Position numbers and translations under genes: made by a program. From assembly GCF_020073745.1 (NCBI RefSeq), contig NZ_JAIRAU010000001.1:744001-808000 (forward strand): a stretch of 64,000 nt of DNA, in the 5' to 3' direction. Source of the DNA: Nannocystis pusilla. GTDB lineage: Bacteria > Myxococcota_A > Polyangia > Nannocystales > Nannocystaceae. Below are positions 33,565 through 43,160 of the stretch, one piece after another. Numbering within the stretch: position 1 is the first letter of the stretch; every line of letters begins with the position of its first letter. The notes beneath the pieces are model-generated. The model did not search any database. It saw only the letters and a list, made by a program, of their open reading frames with translations, and was not told the origin of the DNA.

Positions 33565-35556
33565 TCACTCCGGCGCCGACTTGCGACTCCAGCGCTTGCT
33601 GATGGCCCACCCCGCGGCGAACAGACCGCCGAACGCCGCGGCTCCGGTCGCCAGGTCGCGCCAGTCCCGACCCGCAGCGACGGCCTCACCGTGGCCGCCT
33701 GCCTCGTCCTCCTGGCCCGTGCTCAACCCCCCAAGCACGAGGGTTGCGACCTTCGGTTTCCACGCTGCCGGGACCGGGTCTCCGACCCTGAGCGGCGGCA
33801 GCTCCGGCGGCTCGCCGGGCTCGTCCGCCGTGAGACGCTTCTTGGGTTCCGAGACGTTGTTCGGCAGCGCAGGCACGCCAGACTTGAGGAGGAGACCACG
33901 CCAGTCCTGGCCCTCGTGGGTCTCGTCCTCGGGCACGTCGAGCATGTTCACGTAGAAGCGATCCTCGCTGGTCAGCAGCAGCGCGCGCTGCTTGTTGAGC
34001 AGGTGGAGCAGGGCCTTGTTCTCCTCCCCCACGAACGCGGCGTCGGTGCGACGGACGTAGGCGCAGACGAGCGTGCGCCGCAGGTCCGACCGCTGGCGCT
34101 CTTGCAGCTTGTTGAGCACGTCCCGGATCGCAGGGTTCCGGTAGTAGATGGTCCCCATGCAGTTCTGGAAAGTCTGGCTCGGCTCGCTCAGGATCGGCAG
34201 GAACCCGCCCGAGTGAGCGCTGTTCGGGTAGAGGTTGGCCGCCTTGATCTGCTCGCGGTAGCGGCCCGAGGGGATCGGGCTCTTCGTAAAGACCGGCTTG
34301 AAATTGGTGCCGCCGGACTGCCGGCAGGCCCACGAGCCGACGCCGTAGTACACGGCGGCGCCAAAGAAGCCCTCGAGGTTCACGTTGTCGCCGTCGCCGT
34401 GCGCCTTGGCCTTGAGGAACTTCGCGTACCAGGGGAAGACGCGCTCGCGGAGGTAGTCGATCCCTGCGTCGCAGTATGCCTTCCAGGCCGCGTGCATGCG
34501 CGGCACGTCGAGCCGGTAGAGGTACGGTGAGCCGGTCCGCGTGGCCCACTCCCAGGCGAGCGCTCCGAGGCGCGCCGTCGCGGGGTAGAAGGAGCCCGTG
34601 TCGATCACGTACTGCGCGCCGCTCATGGGGTTGGACGCCGTCATCGGGCCGCGCGGGTCGTCGCCACCCTTGAGGAAGTTGCTGAACGCGTGGCCGCGCG
34701 GGTCGAGGTTCACCTGGATCACCGACGTCAGGATCGAGGTGCCCGGGATCAGACCGACGCCGCCGCTCGGGACGAACGCCTCCGCCTTGTCGCCGCCGAA
34801 CTCGTCGCTCCACTTGGTCTTCTTGCCCGGCGCGAACGCGAAGCCCTTGTCGCGCTCGATGCCGACCCACTCGCCCTGGAAGCGCGGCAGGAACACCGGG
34901 GTCCAGTCTTGCGAGGTCAGGATGGCCCGCAGGTGGTTCTGCACGAGGCCGCTGTCCGTGACGCTGTCGGCCGTCTGGAGCGGCGGGAAGGTCTGGTACA
35001 TCGCCTCACGGACGGCTGCTTCCTTCTGGTCCAGCGCCTTCTTCTGGGCGTCGAGGATCGAGTAGATCGCCTTGCCGAGCGCCACGACGGCAGCGCCGAT
35101 CTGGCCGACGACGGGGATCGCGGTACCCACGGCGGCGAGGCCCACGCCGAGCGCCACCTTGCCCGCCGCCTTGATGGCCTTGTCAGCGTCCTGACCGTTG
35201 AAGATTGCGATCACGTCGTTCTCGCTGATGGCCCCCGCGATCGGGCTGCTTTGGATCGTCGCTCGCAAACCAGCGAGCTTCTCCATCGGGAAGTTCACCA
35301 GCTTGCCCGCCTCGTTGCCGAGGTTGCTGGCCAGGTCAAACAGGAGAGCTCTGGCGCCTTTGCTGAGGTCCTGACTCTGTCTCGCGGCGAGTGCCTCAAA
35401 CCGGTCGAGGCCGAGGCTGGTGCGGATGGAGGGGTCGCACCAAGCGTTCTGGAGCTCCTGATGCGAGGGTAACCGCGAGCGGAACATTTCCAGGTCCGAC
35501 ACATCGGCGCCGAAGATCTGCGTGAACTCCTCCGTTCCCCATCGTAGCGCTACCAT
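33565..35556 (-). CDS. 663-residue protein with pore-like hydrophobic region and C-terminal anchor
   Basis: Not recognised. The N-terminal part is helical. Residues of about 130-175 form a long hydrophobic Gly/Ala/Val stretch (KVALGVGLAAVGTAIPVVGQIGAAVVALGKAIYSI) like a membrane-active hairpin, directly followed by a charged coil. The middle is mixed alpha/beta with many aromatics. The C-terminus is a single helix, ATGAAAFGGLFAAGWAISKRW, ending in a basic tail, the same Gly-rich/Trp/Arg anchor style as in proteins of the rightward operon. I infer a membrane-associated structural or delivery protein of the element. GGAG precedes the ATG by 9 bases. Confidence 0.75.
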   Translation of the reverse strand: MVALRWGTEEFTQIFGADVSDLEMFRSRLPSHQELQNAWCDPSIRTSLGLDRFEALAARQSQDLSKGARALLFDLASNLGNEAGKLVNFPMEKLAGLRATIQSSPIAGAISENDVIAIFNGQDADKAIKAAGKVALGVGLAAVGTAIPVVGQIGAAVVALGKAIYSILDAQKKALDQKEAAVREAMYQTFPPLQTADSVTDSGLVQNHLRAILTSQDWTPVFLPRFQGEWVGIERDKGFAFAPGKKTKWSDEFGGDKAEAFVPSGGVGLIPGTSILTSVIQVNLDPRGHAFSNFLKGGDDPRGPMTASNPMSGAQYVIDTGSFYPATARLGALAWEWATRTGSPYLYRLDVPRMHAAWKAYCDAGIDYLRERVFPWYAKFLKAKAHGDGDNVNLEGFFGAAVYYGVGSWACRQSGGTNFKPVFTKSPIPSGRYREQIKAANLYPNSAHSGGFLPILSEPSQTFQNCMGTIYYRNPAIRDVLNKLQERQRSDLRRTLVCAYVRRTDAAFVGEENKALLHLLNKQRALLLTSEDRFYVNMLDVPEDETHEGQDWRGLLLKSGVPALPNNVSEPKKRLTADEPGEPPELPPLRVGDPVPAAWKPKVATLVLGGLSTGQEDEAGGHGEAVAAGRDWRDLATGAAAFGGLFAAGWAISKRWSRKSAPE

Positions 35557-35562
35557 CTGATC

Positions 35563-35994
35563 TCACTCCAACTGGACTTGGCAGGTCGAGTTATCCCCGC
35601 AGACGTAGCCAGGGGGACACGCTCGGTTGTCGCAGAAGACGACGCACACGCCATCGAAGCAGGTCGCCGGAAGGTCCGCCAGCGTCGGGCAATCGTTGGC
35701 GCTACACTCGCCGTCCACGTCGTCGGGGTCAGTGCAGGTGCACGTGGGCTGACAGACGCTGGACGTCCATGCGGGAGAGAACCCTGAGACCCGGCATGTG
35801 CCTCCGTTGTCGCATGTCTGCGGATCACACCCGCACGGCGGATAGTCTGCGTCGACCTCGGGCCCGTCGCCGTACCCCTCTGAGCAATGCGCCTCATCGC
35901 CGGTGGACGACGACGTCGAGTCGTCGCCGCCGGGGTTCTTGCAGCCGACAAGGAAGCACAGGGCGGACAGGGCGATCATGGGGGCGTTGCGCAT
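35563..35994 (-). CDS. Small Cys-rich lipoprotein
   Basis: A 143-residue lipoprotein; the signal ends ALCFLVGCKN and AAGGAG lies 7 bases before the ATG. The mature part is Asp/Cys-rich with about 18 Cys (CGCDPQTCDNGGTCRVSG, CFDGVCVVFCDNRACPPGYVCGDNSTC), like EGF-type or host Cys-rich lipoproteins. It lies 6 bases from the next gene of the leftward arm. A host-style lipoprotein inside the element suggests either capture from the host or a long history in this lineage. Confidence 0.75.
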   Translation of the reverse strand: MRNAPMIALSALCFLVGCKNPGGDDSTSSSTGDEAHCSEGYGDGPEVDADYPPCGCDPQTCDNGGTCRVSGFSPAWTSSVCQPTCTCTDPDDVDGECSANDCPTLADLPATCFDGVCVVFCDNRACPPGYVCGDNSTCQVQLE

Positions 35995-36052
35995 GTTCGC
36001 TCCTTACCACGTCCGGCCTGCGGACGGCCACCGGCGGCCTCGCTGTGGTGCG

Positions 36053-36322
36053 TCACGCCCGTTCCCCCAGGTGGACCGCCTCGGGGCCGTCGACAGTGAT
36101 GCGGGCGACCATGCAGGGCCCGTTCGCCTCGATGCAGCAGCTCTTGCGCACCGTCATCGACCGCCAGGGCTGCAGGTCGACGCCGTTGCACCGAGCGCGG
36201 CCTGAGATGAGGACCACCGCGATCGCGCGGTGCTCGAGCATCTCCACGGAGGACTCGCCGGGGCCGAGGACCACCGTGTCGAAACGGAAGGCGCCGAGGG
36301 TGAGCATCGTTCGGTCAAGCAT
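36053..36322 (-). CDS. Small cupin-like protein
   Basis: An 89-residue protein 13 bases after the stop of the giant fusion gene. FDTVVLGPGESSVEMLEHRA, AVVLISGRA and a final IEANGPCMVARITVDG give the alternating beta pattern of a single cupin/RmlC-like jelly-roll. The metal His residues are not complete, so an enzyme role is doubtful. The start at 36322 or the ATG at 36307 are both possible. Confidence 0.55.
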   Translation of the reverse strand: MLDRTMLTLGAFRFDTVVLGPGESSVEMLEHRAIAVVLISGRARCNGVDLQPWRSMTVRKSCCIEANGPCMVARITVDGPEAVHLGERA

Positions 36323-36335
36323 GCTGTCCTTTGCG

Positions 36336-39300
36336 TCACGTGATGGGCATGACGACGGCAAGGTTGTGGGTTCGCACTTCCTCGTGAATTTTTGCGAGGG
36401 CTTCGCGGCGGTCCCGTGGCCGCTCGTCCGCGAGCCAGCGTGTGACCACGAACGGGGCCTTTGGGTCAGTCTGGTAAGCCAGCCCGACATACGCCCGATC
36501 GTCGCCGCTTGCCGCGGCGATCGCGGGCTGGATCAGGTCGGGGTTCACGACGATGCGAAGGGGTGGGCCGCTGACGAACGCGTCGCGCACGGCGAAGCGC
36601 AACACGGGCTGCTTGCCCCCGCCCTTGTTCGTGATCTGGAGCCCGTCCTTGAACTCGAGGACCGCGTTGTCCTTGGTTCGTGCGACGGCGGCGAGCGCAT
36701 CGACGAGTTCACGCGCCGCGACCACACCGATCCCTCCGAGGTTGTCGAGCGCAGGCACGACGCGCTCGAAGCTCGGGAAGTCGACGTTGATGTGAGCGGC
36801 GGCGAAGGTGAACAGCTCCGAGCGGAAGACCAGCATCCTGGGGCGCATGGGGGTCTCGGCCGTCACCAGGATCTGGACCGGGGGCACCGCGCGAGACGTA
36901 CCGCGGCCGCGCGGGCGCGCGAGGGCGAGATGTTGGTCGATCAGGGCCTCCAGGCGCTCCGCGGCGGGCCGGCTGATCTGGAACCCGTCTAGCTCGGCGG
37001 CACCGGCCACGGGGGTGCTGGCGACGGCAAGCCGCGGGCCGTCGAGGCTGAGGAACCGGAGCGACCGCTCGTCGCTCTCGACGTGCAGGACCTGAAGGTG
37101 CTTTCGCTTCGGATCGCTGCCGATCGCGTAGGTGGTTCGGTGAAGCAGATCCGCGAGGACATCGCCGGGCAGGCTGACCACGTGGACAGGTTCGGACTCG
37201 ATCCGCGTCGGGGTGTAGTCGATGGTCTGGATCTCGACCTGGCGCGCGCCCGCCACGAGCTGCAGCGCCCGTGCGCCCCGTGTCTTGCGGATCGTCAGGC
37301 GCTGCTTGCCGAGCGTGCGAGCAGCGTCGAGCAAGGGCTTGACCTCCACGGTCGCGTCGCCCATCGCCGCGCAGCGGGTCGACTGCAGTCGCAGCTCGAA
37401 GAACCTCCGCGGCGAGCCGATGCGGAAGAACACGTGGCCGTGGCACTCGATCTGCACCATCGACAGGTTGTCCATCTTCGGATCAGAGACCCGCTTGATC
37501 AGGTTCAGCGCGCCCTGAAGCTCCTTCGGGTCGATCGAGAACTCGAGGCCGCCTTCCTCCGCTGCGATCGCCGGCGCGGGCTCCTCGGCCTCGTGCTCCT
37601 CGGCCTCCGCCTCGACCTCTGGCGCGACCTCGGCCGCTGCTGCTGCGAAGGAGGGCTCTGGCGGCGGGGGCACGCTTGCAAGGATCGGCTCCTTCGGCGG
37701 CGGGTAGCTCGTGGGCATCGTCTCCCATTCGCCACCGGACACGGCGTGTCCGGCGGCCTCGAGCTCGACAAGCATGGCGGGCAGGTCGACGTCGCCCCGG
37801 ACGTCGAGCGTGTGAAGGCGGCCGATCTGCTCCTCGAAGAGGCGTTCATCCTGCGCGCGGTTGAAGCTGATCTTGCCCTTCGGGAGCACGACGTCGAAGA
37901 AACCGAACCCGGCATGCTCGGCCGGGTAGCCCGCGGCCTGCATGCTGCGGATCAGCGCCGTGTCGCCGTAGTAGCGATCCGCGATCCGCCAGAAGTGGCC
38001 GACTTCACGCGGCGGCGAGGTCTCCGCCGACGGCCTAGTGGTCGCGGTCGGTGGCGCCGGCGTAGCCGGTGTGCCGCGCGGTGGTGCCTCGGCGAAGCCG
38101 GCGTCGCGCGGCGCAGGTGGCGGCTCGACAGGTCTCGGCTCGACGTCGGGGGCTTGTGCGAGCTCGATCTCGCGGGCCTTCACCGACGCGGGCACGGTCC
38201 GCTCCCACCACAGCCGCGCCGCGGCGCGCAGCTCGTGCAGCTTGAACGTGCTGCCGCGTGCGAGCACGAGGAAGCGCTCGAAGCTCGCCATGTCCGGCGG
38301 CATGAGCCGCAGGCCGTGGAGGTTCTTCGCCTCCACGAGGATCAGCGCGTCGTCTGGCGTGAGCGCCGGGTAGAGTTCGTCGGCGCCGGCCCACGTGCGG
38401 CGCGCCAGCTGGTCGCGGAAGTCCTCGGCGAAGCGGGGCCACCACTCCTCGAGGAAGCGCTGCGACGCGAGCGGCCAGCCCAGGTCTTCCCACCCGCCGC
38501 CGGCGCCGAGGCGACCCACCGCCGCGGCGATGGCCTCGCCCGTGCTCTCGCCCTCCTCGGGCCAGCCGCCGGTGTAGCTCGCCGGCGTGATCGGCATCGT
38601 CAGGCCCTCGACGCCCACGGTGGTCCATGTTGCCTCGCCCAGCTTGCGGTGGCCGATCCGCCCGTCGACGACGCGGCCGAACTCGTAGAACGTGCTCGCG
38701 CCGCCGCGCTGCGACCACAGCCGGAGACCGTCCCAGAACGGCACGCCCTCGAGCGACACGAGGACCGGCTGGCGCTCGAGCACGCGGGCCTGCTCGTAGA
38801 GCGGCCAGATCGCGGCGTCGACCGACTTGAGCGCCGTCAGCTCGCGCTGTCCCTCCTGGCGGAGACGGGCCGCCTCGAGCGGATCCACCGCGCGCTCGGC
38901 CTCGCGGAAGCGGGCGTCGGCGGCCCGCAGCAGCGCCGCGACCTGGCGCAGCAGCCGGCCGCGCGCTTGCCTGCGGCGCTCCTCCTCGACGCGCGCCAAC
39001 AGCATGGCGGTCTCCTGCGCGTCCTCGGTCAGCTCGGCGAGGAGTTCGATCGGCGACAGGCTCACCTGCGCGGCAGGGTTGAGCGCGACGTCGTCGCGGC
39101 TCTCGAGCACCTCCTCGATCCAGTGACTCTTGCCCTGCAACTTCGCCAGGCGCGGCCCGTCCCCGGAGCGGCGCGCGAGGTAGTCATAGACGATCAGGGC
39201 CTCGTTCTCGTTGCCCTGGCGATCGGCCCGGCCGTTGCGCTGACGCCGGGTCATGGGATCCCAGGGGATATCAACGTTGTGGACGGCGCACGTTCGGCGC

Positions 39301-42300
39301 TGCAGGTTCGCGCCCTCGCCCGCGATGGCGTTGGCGATCACGACGGTGTACTCGCCGCGGTTGAACGCCTGCGCAATCTTTCGCCGGTCCGCGGCACTCG
39401 GCGCGCTCTGAGCGTTGAGCAGGGCGATCCTAGCGCCCGGGATGCCGGCCCGGATGAGCGTCTCCTTGAGCCACACCTGCGCGGCGAGTGGCTCGACGAA
39501 GACGATGTGGCCGCACACCGCCTGCGCGAGCACCCGCTGAGCGACCGCCTCGAACTTCGGCGACGAGTAGTCGTCCGGCTTCGGGAGTTCTTCGCCGCCG
39601 GTCAGCGCTGTGTCGAACTTGTAGCCCTCGTCCAGCGCGGGGTGGATCGCCACGAGCCCCAACCGCGTGATCATGCCGAGGTGGAAGTTCCCCACGGAGC
39701 CCTCGGCGATCTTCTGGCGGTAGATGCCCAGGTACTGTGCCGTCTTCTCGCGCTGCGCGTCATTTAGGTCGACGAGCACCAGCTCGGACGACGCCTTCGG
39801 CTTCTTGAGGCGCCCAAGGCGGGCCATCTCCGACGACGACTTGATGTCGAGGAAGCGGCGCAGGATGCTCTGGAGATCGCGGAGCCGGCGAAAGCCGACC
39901 ATCGCCAGGCGCTTCTCGAGGCGCATCGCCGCAGTGACGATCTCGCGTTCTTCCAGCACGCAGAACTGATCGACAAAATTCTCTGCGTCGTAGATCCCGA
40001 GGTCGAGCCAGGCCCGCGGGTTGATGTAGCTGATCACGCTGTAGAGCTCGATTGGCCCGTTCTTCGCGGGCGTCGCCGACAGCCCGAGGATCCCCGCGCC
40101 GCCCGTGCGGCGGCGGACGAGCGCGGCGCGGAAGAACAACTGCCACGCGCGGGCCGAGCCCTCGCCCGGGGAGCCCATGAACGCGGGGACGCCCTTCTCG
40201 CGCGGCTCGGGCAGGAAGAGGTTTTTGAAGTTGTGGATCTCGTCGATCACCAGGAAGTCGATCCCGAGGTCTTCCCACCGGACGTCGCCGTCGTAGTCCC
40301 AATTCTCCGGAAGCTCCAGGCGCTCGAGGATCCAGCCCGCGAGCTCGCCCTTGAGGATCGCCTTCTCGCGCTCGGTCCGATCGGCTTCCTTCTTGTCGAG
40401 GATGTTGCGGCGCTTGAGCGCGATCTGTCGCTGCAGCGCGGGCGACTCGGCGAACATGGCCCCGAGCGCGTCGACGTCGATGCGCGTGCGTGGCATGGAG
40501 CTGTAGGTCAACAAGGCAAGGTCGTACTCGCCGCCCTGGAAGCGGGCCCACTTCTGCGCGCGCTCGGCCGGCGTGTCCGTCTCGCTCTCCTCGTCGAGCT
40601 GCCCGCCGCGCTCCGTGGTCGTCGGGTTCGCGCCGATGATGACGACGCGGTAGTCCGGGAGCACTGTGGCGATCTCGTCACGCCACTGGAGAACGATCGC
40701 GTTCGGCACGATGACCACAGGCCGCGTGACCCAGCCTTCCTGCCGTGCAGCGGCGATCGCCGCGAGCGCGGTGAAGGTCTTGCCGACGCCTGTATCGTAG
40801 ACGAGCAGGCCGCCCCGGTTCTCCAGGATGCGGCGCACGCCGCCGGCTTGGTAGTCGTGGAGCTGCTTCGTGGGGTCTCTCGTCCACCGCGCGATCGCCA
40901 GCGGATCCTCGCTGAACGTCGGCACCACGAACCCGCGGTGGTGGCGGTTGTACGCGGTCATCAGGGCCCGCTCGCGCTCGGGGGCGCCGCGGATCCAGTC
41001 GCGGAACTCGCGGTCCCATCCCTCGGCCCGACGCGCACGCGCCTCGTTCAGCGACTCCATCTTCTTGGCCTTCTCGGGCTTGTAGAGCACGAGATCATGG
41101 TTGAGCCAGCCGAGCAGAGAGATCGTGTCGGGCGACAGCCGCGGGTGCTCCTCGAGCGCCTGGTAGTCGAGGCCGCGAACCTGGACGAGACCCTCGCCGC
41201 GGGTCAGCTCGACCGGCGGATAGTCGCTGTTGATGGTCTCGCTGATCCACGAGGAGACGAGCGCGAGCGGGATCCAGCTCTCGCGCAGCGTGAAGCTCCC
41301 CAGGTCCGTGAGCAGGGCCGGACCGATGATGTCGAGCAGGCGGCGCGCCTGCTTCTGCGCCTGCCGGTCGTCAGGGTGCGCGACGGCGCGGTCGTACCGC
41401 GCCCAGAGGTCGCCGGTGAAGTAGACCTCGCCCGGCACGAGCTGCGTGAGGCCGGGACCGTCGACGCACCACCCGGATTGAAGCAGCATGCTCAGGACCG
41501 ACTCGCGGGTCTCGTCGCCGGTGTAGAGCTGCATCAGCCGTGCGAGCGTCAGGCCACGCTCCGCCCGGTAAAGGTGCTCCGCGAGCGCGAGCGGGTCACG
41601 CGTGGGTCCGGCGCTCACGGCCTGGCGCGGTCGCTCGCGCAGGCTCGGGAGCAGGCCGCCGTCCGGCTCGAATGCACGAGCGAAGCTCCGCATGACGTCG
41701 CGGTCGCGGCTCAGGACGCGCACGTTCTTGACATCGAGCGGGCTGCCGTACTGCGCGGTGAAGGCCCGAAGCGCGCCGACCAGCTCAGGCCACAGCAGAT
41801 ACGGATCCTCGCCGCCGCGCGCGCCTGACAGCGCCGCGAAGTAGGCGTCGATCCGCTGCGCGAGCGCCCGCGCGAGCGACAGCCGCGGATCGGTGCTGTC
41901 GACCTTCTCCGTCGCGCGAGCCGCCGGCGCGACAGGTGGGCGGATCTTGCACGCGGTGCAGATCGGCCGCTCGACGATCGCGGGCAGACGGACGGGCGGG
42001 CCGATGATCTGCAGGCGGTAGGACCGATCCTCGGTGCCGAGCACATGGCCGGAGATCGTCTCGAAGTAGCGGCCCTCGGCGATGAAGGTGTCCTCCGCGT
42101 CGAGTTCGACCAACTCGCCGACGCGGCGGCGGAAGAAGAGCAGGTCGGTGACGTTGTGCGTTCCGGGGAAGAGGTCGCGCTTGCGGCCGTCCGAAAGACG
42201 CAGGACGGAGGGCAAGCGGAACGCGCTGACGAGGTGATGCCGCAGCAGCACGTGTTCGCGTAGCTTGCGGCGCTTGGGGTCCGACATGAACCCCATGGGG

Positions 42301-43160
42301 ATGATGTAGATGCCGAGGCCACCCGGCGCGAGCAGGTCGAGACCTCGCCGGAGGAAGTAGGCCCACGCCACACTCTCGCGGTAGCTGCGGTCGGGATCCT
42401 CGACCTTGAACTCGCCGCGCGAGCCGAACGGCGGGTTCGCAACCACGAGGTTCAGGCGGCCGACGTACTCGGGCCCGTGCTGCGCGACCCACGACTCGAA
42501 CGACGACGTGAAGATCTCGAGGCCCGGTCGCACCGCGGCGAGCATGGAGGCCGCAAGCGCCGACAGCTCGACAGCGGTCCAGCGGATCGGCGGGCTGCCC
42601 ACGGCATCGAACGCGCGGATGAACCGGCCGATGCCGGCCGAGGGCTCGAGCGCGCGGATCATGCCGTCCGCGCCGACCAGATCCGCCAGCAGCGAGCTCA
42701 CCGCGCGGGCGATCTCGAGGGTGAGCGCGGTCGGCGTGTAGTACTCATGTTGCAGCGACACCGGGTCGACGCGCAGCGAGGGCGGGGAGCCCCCCTGCGC
42801 CTTCTCGATCGATAGGCCGCCCCAACCGCTGTAACGCGCGAGCACCTTGCGGTCGGCCGTCGTCATGCTCGCCGCGGGCTTGCTGGTAAGGAGCTGCATG
42901 GCGGTGAGGTTGGCGTCGGTGCGCTGCGTGACGGTCCACTCGTCGGCGCGCTCGAGGTCCATCACTGGGGCGCGTTGGGCGAGCGCCTCGGCAATCATGC
43001 GGATCAGCGGGCCGCGCTTCCGCGACAGGAAGTCCTCCAGGTACGCGTCGGAGGGGACGTTCTGGCCGCCCTTCCGCGCGCGCCGGAGGAGGTCACGCAC
43101 CTCGGCCGCGCGCCGCTCGAAGCGGTCGATCGCTTCCTGCGGGATAACCAGCGTGTCCAT
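36336..43160 (-). CDS. Fusion of N6-adenine methyltransferase, SNF2-type helicase and DnaN-like sliding clamp
   Basis: A 2274-residue protein. The methyltransferase part holds YSGWGGLS near residue 108, the SAM motif LEPSAGIGRF near 172 and NPPF near 243. The helicase part holds YDTGVGKTF (Walker A) near 788, IDEIHNFKN near 973, LGLSATPAKNG, and NGRADRQGNENEA (motif VI) near 1312. A Pro/Ala-rich linker near 1680-1870 leads to about 400 residues with the DnaN pattern: a lipid-like repeat of three beta folds, LHRTTYAIGSDPKRKHLQVL, LSLDGPRLAVASTPV and AAHINVDFPSFERVVPA. The first two parts match phage P1 DarB, a virion protein protecting injected DNA. I know of no described fusion with a clamp. 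It overlaps the upstream gene by TGATG. Confidence 0.85.
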   Translation of the reverse strand: MDTLVIPQEAIDRFERRAAEVRDLLRRARKGGQNVPSDAYLEDFLSRKRGPLIRMIAEALAQRAPVMDLERADEWTVTQRTDANLTAMQLLTSKPAASMTTADRKVLARYSGWGGLSIEKAQGGSPPSLRVDPVSLQHEYYTPTALTLEIARAVSSLLADLVGADGMIRALEPSAGIGRFIRAFDAVGSPPIRWTAVELSALAASMLAAVRPGLEIFTSSFESWVAQHGPEYVGRLNLVVANPPFGSRGEFKVEDPDRSYRESVAWAYFLRRGLDLLAPGGLGIYIIPMGFMSDPKRRKLREHVLLRHHLVSAFRLPSVLRLSDGRKRDLFPGTHNVTDLLFFRRRVGELVELDAEDTFIAEGRYFETISGHVLGTEDRSYRLQIIGPPVRLPAIVERPICTACKIRPPVAPAARATEKVDSTDPRLSLARALAQRIDAYFAALSGARGGEDPYLLWPELVGALRAFTAQYGSPLDVKNVRVLSRDRDVMRSFARAFEPDGGLLPSLRERPRQAVSAGPTRDPLALAEHLYRAERGLTLARLMQLYTGDETRESVLSMLLQSGWCVDGPGLTQLVPGEVYFTGDLWARYDRAVAHPDDRQAQKQARRLLDIIGPALLTDLGSFTLRESWIPLALVSSWISETINSDYPPVELTRGEGLVQVRGLDYQALEEHPRLSPDTISLLGWLNHDLVLYKPEKAKKMESLNEARARRAEGWDREFRDWIRGAPERERALMTAYNRHHRGFVVPTFSEDPLAIARWTRDPTKQLHDYQAGGVRRILENRGGLLVYDTGVGKTFTALAAIAAARQEGWVTRPVVIVPNAIVLQWRDEIATVLPDYRVVIIGANPTTTERGGQLDEESETDTPAERAQKWARFQGGEYDLALLTYSSMPRTRIDVDALGAMFAESPALQRQIALKRRNILDKKEADRTEREKAILKGELAGWILERLELPENWDYDGDVRWEDLGIDFLVIDEIHNFKNLFLPEPREKGVPAFMGSPGEGSARAWQLFFRAALVRRRTGGAGILGLSATPAKNGPIELYSVISYINPRAWLDLGIYDAENFVDQFCVLEEREIVTAAMRLEKRLAMVGFRRLRDLQSILRRFLDIKSSSEMARLGRLKKPKASSELVLVDLNDAQREKTAQYLGIYRQKIAEGSVGNFHLGMITRLGLVAIHPALDEGYKFDTALTGGEELPKPDDYSSPKFEAVAQRVLAQAVCGHIVFVEPLAAQVWLKETLIRAGIPGARIALLNAQSAPSAADRRKIAQAFNRGEYTVVIANAIAGEGANLQRRTCAVHNVDIPWDPMTRRQRNGRADRQGNENEALIVYDYLARRSGDGPRLAKLQGKSHWIEEVLESRDDVALNPAAQVSLSPIELLAELTEDAQETAMLLARVEEERRRQARGRLLRQVAALLRAADARFREAERAVDPLEAARLRQEGQRELTALKSVDAAIWPLYEQARVLERQPVLVSLEGVPFWDGLRLWSQRGGASTFYEFGRVVDGRIGHRKLGEATWTTVGVEGLTMPITPASYTGGWPEEGESTGEAIAAAVGRLGAGGGWEDLGWPLASQRFLEEWWPRFAEDFRDQLARRTWAGADELYPALTPDDALILVEAKNLHGLRLMPPDMASFERFLVLARGSTFKLHELRAAARLWWERTVPASVKAREIELAQAPDVEPRPVEPPPAPRDAGFAEAPPRGTPATPAPPTATTRPSAETSPPREVGHFWRIADRYYGDTALIRSMQAAGYPAEHAGFGFFDVVLPKGKISFNRAQDERLFEEQIGRLHTLDVRGDVDLPAMLVELEAAGHAVSGGEWETMPTSYPPPKEPILASVPPPPEPSFAAAAAEVAPEVEAEAEEHEAEEPAPAIAAEEGGLEFSIDPKELQGALNLIKRVSDPKMDNLSMVQIECHGHVFFRIGSPRRFFELRLQSTRCAAMGDATVEVKPLLDAARTLGKQRLTIRKTRGARALQLVAGARQVEIQTIDYTPTRIESEPVHVVSLPGDVLADLLHRTTYAIGSDPKRKHLQVLHVESDERSLRFLSLDGPRLAVASTPVAGAAELDGFQISRPAAERLEALIDQHLALARPRGRGTSRAVPPVQILVTAETPMRPRMLVFRSELFTFAAAHINVDFPSFERVVPALDNLGGIGVVAARELVDALAAVARTKDNAVLEFKDGLQITNKGGGKQPVLRFAVRDAFVSGPPLRIVVNPDLIQPAIAAASGDDRAYVGLAYQTDPKAPFVVTRWLADERPRDRREALAKIHEEVRTHNLAVVMPIT

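Noticed and set aside
37083-41828. Long plus-strand open frames opposite the methyltransferase-helicase-clamp gene
   Set aside because: Composition is Arg/Leu/Val-biased and no motif is present.
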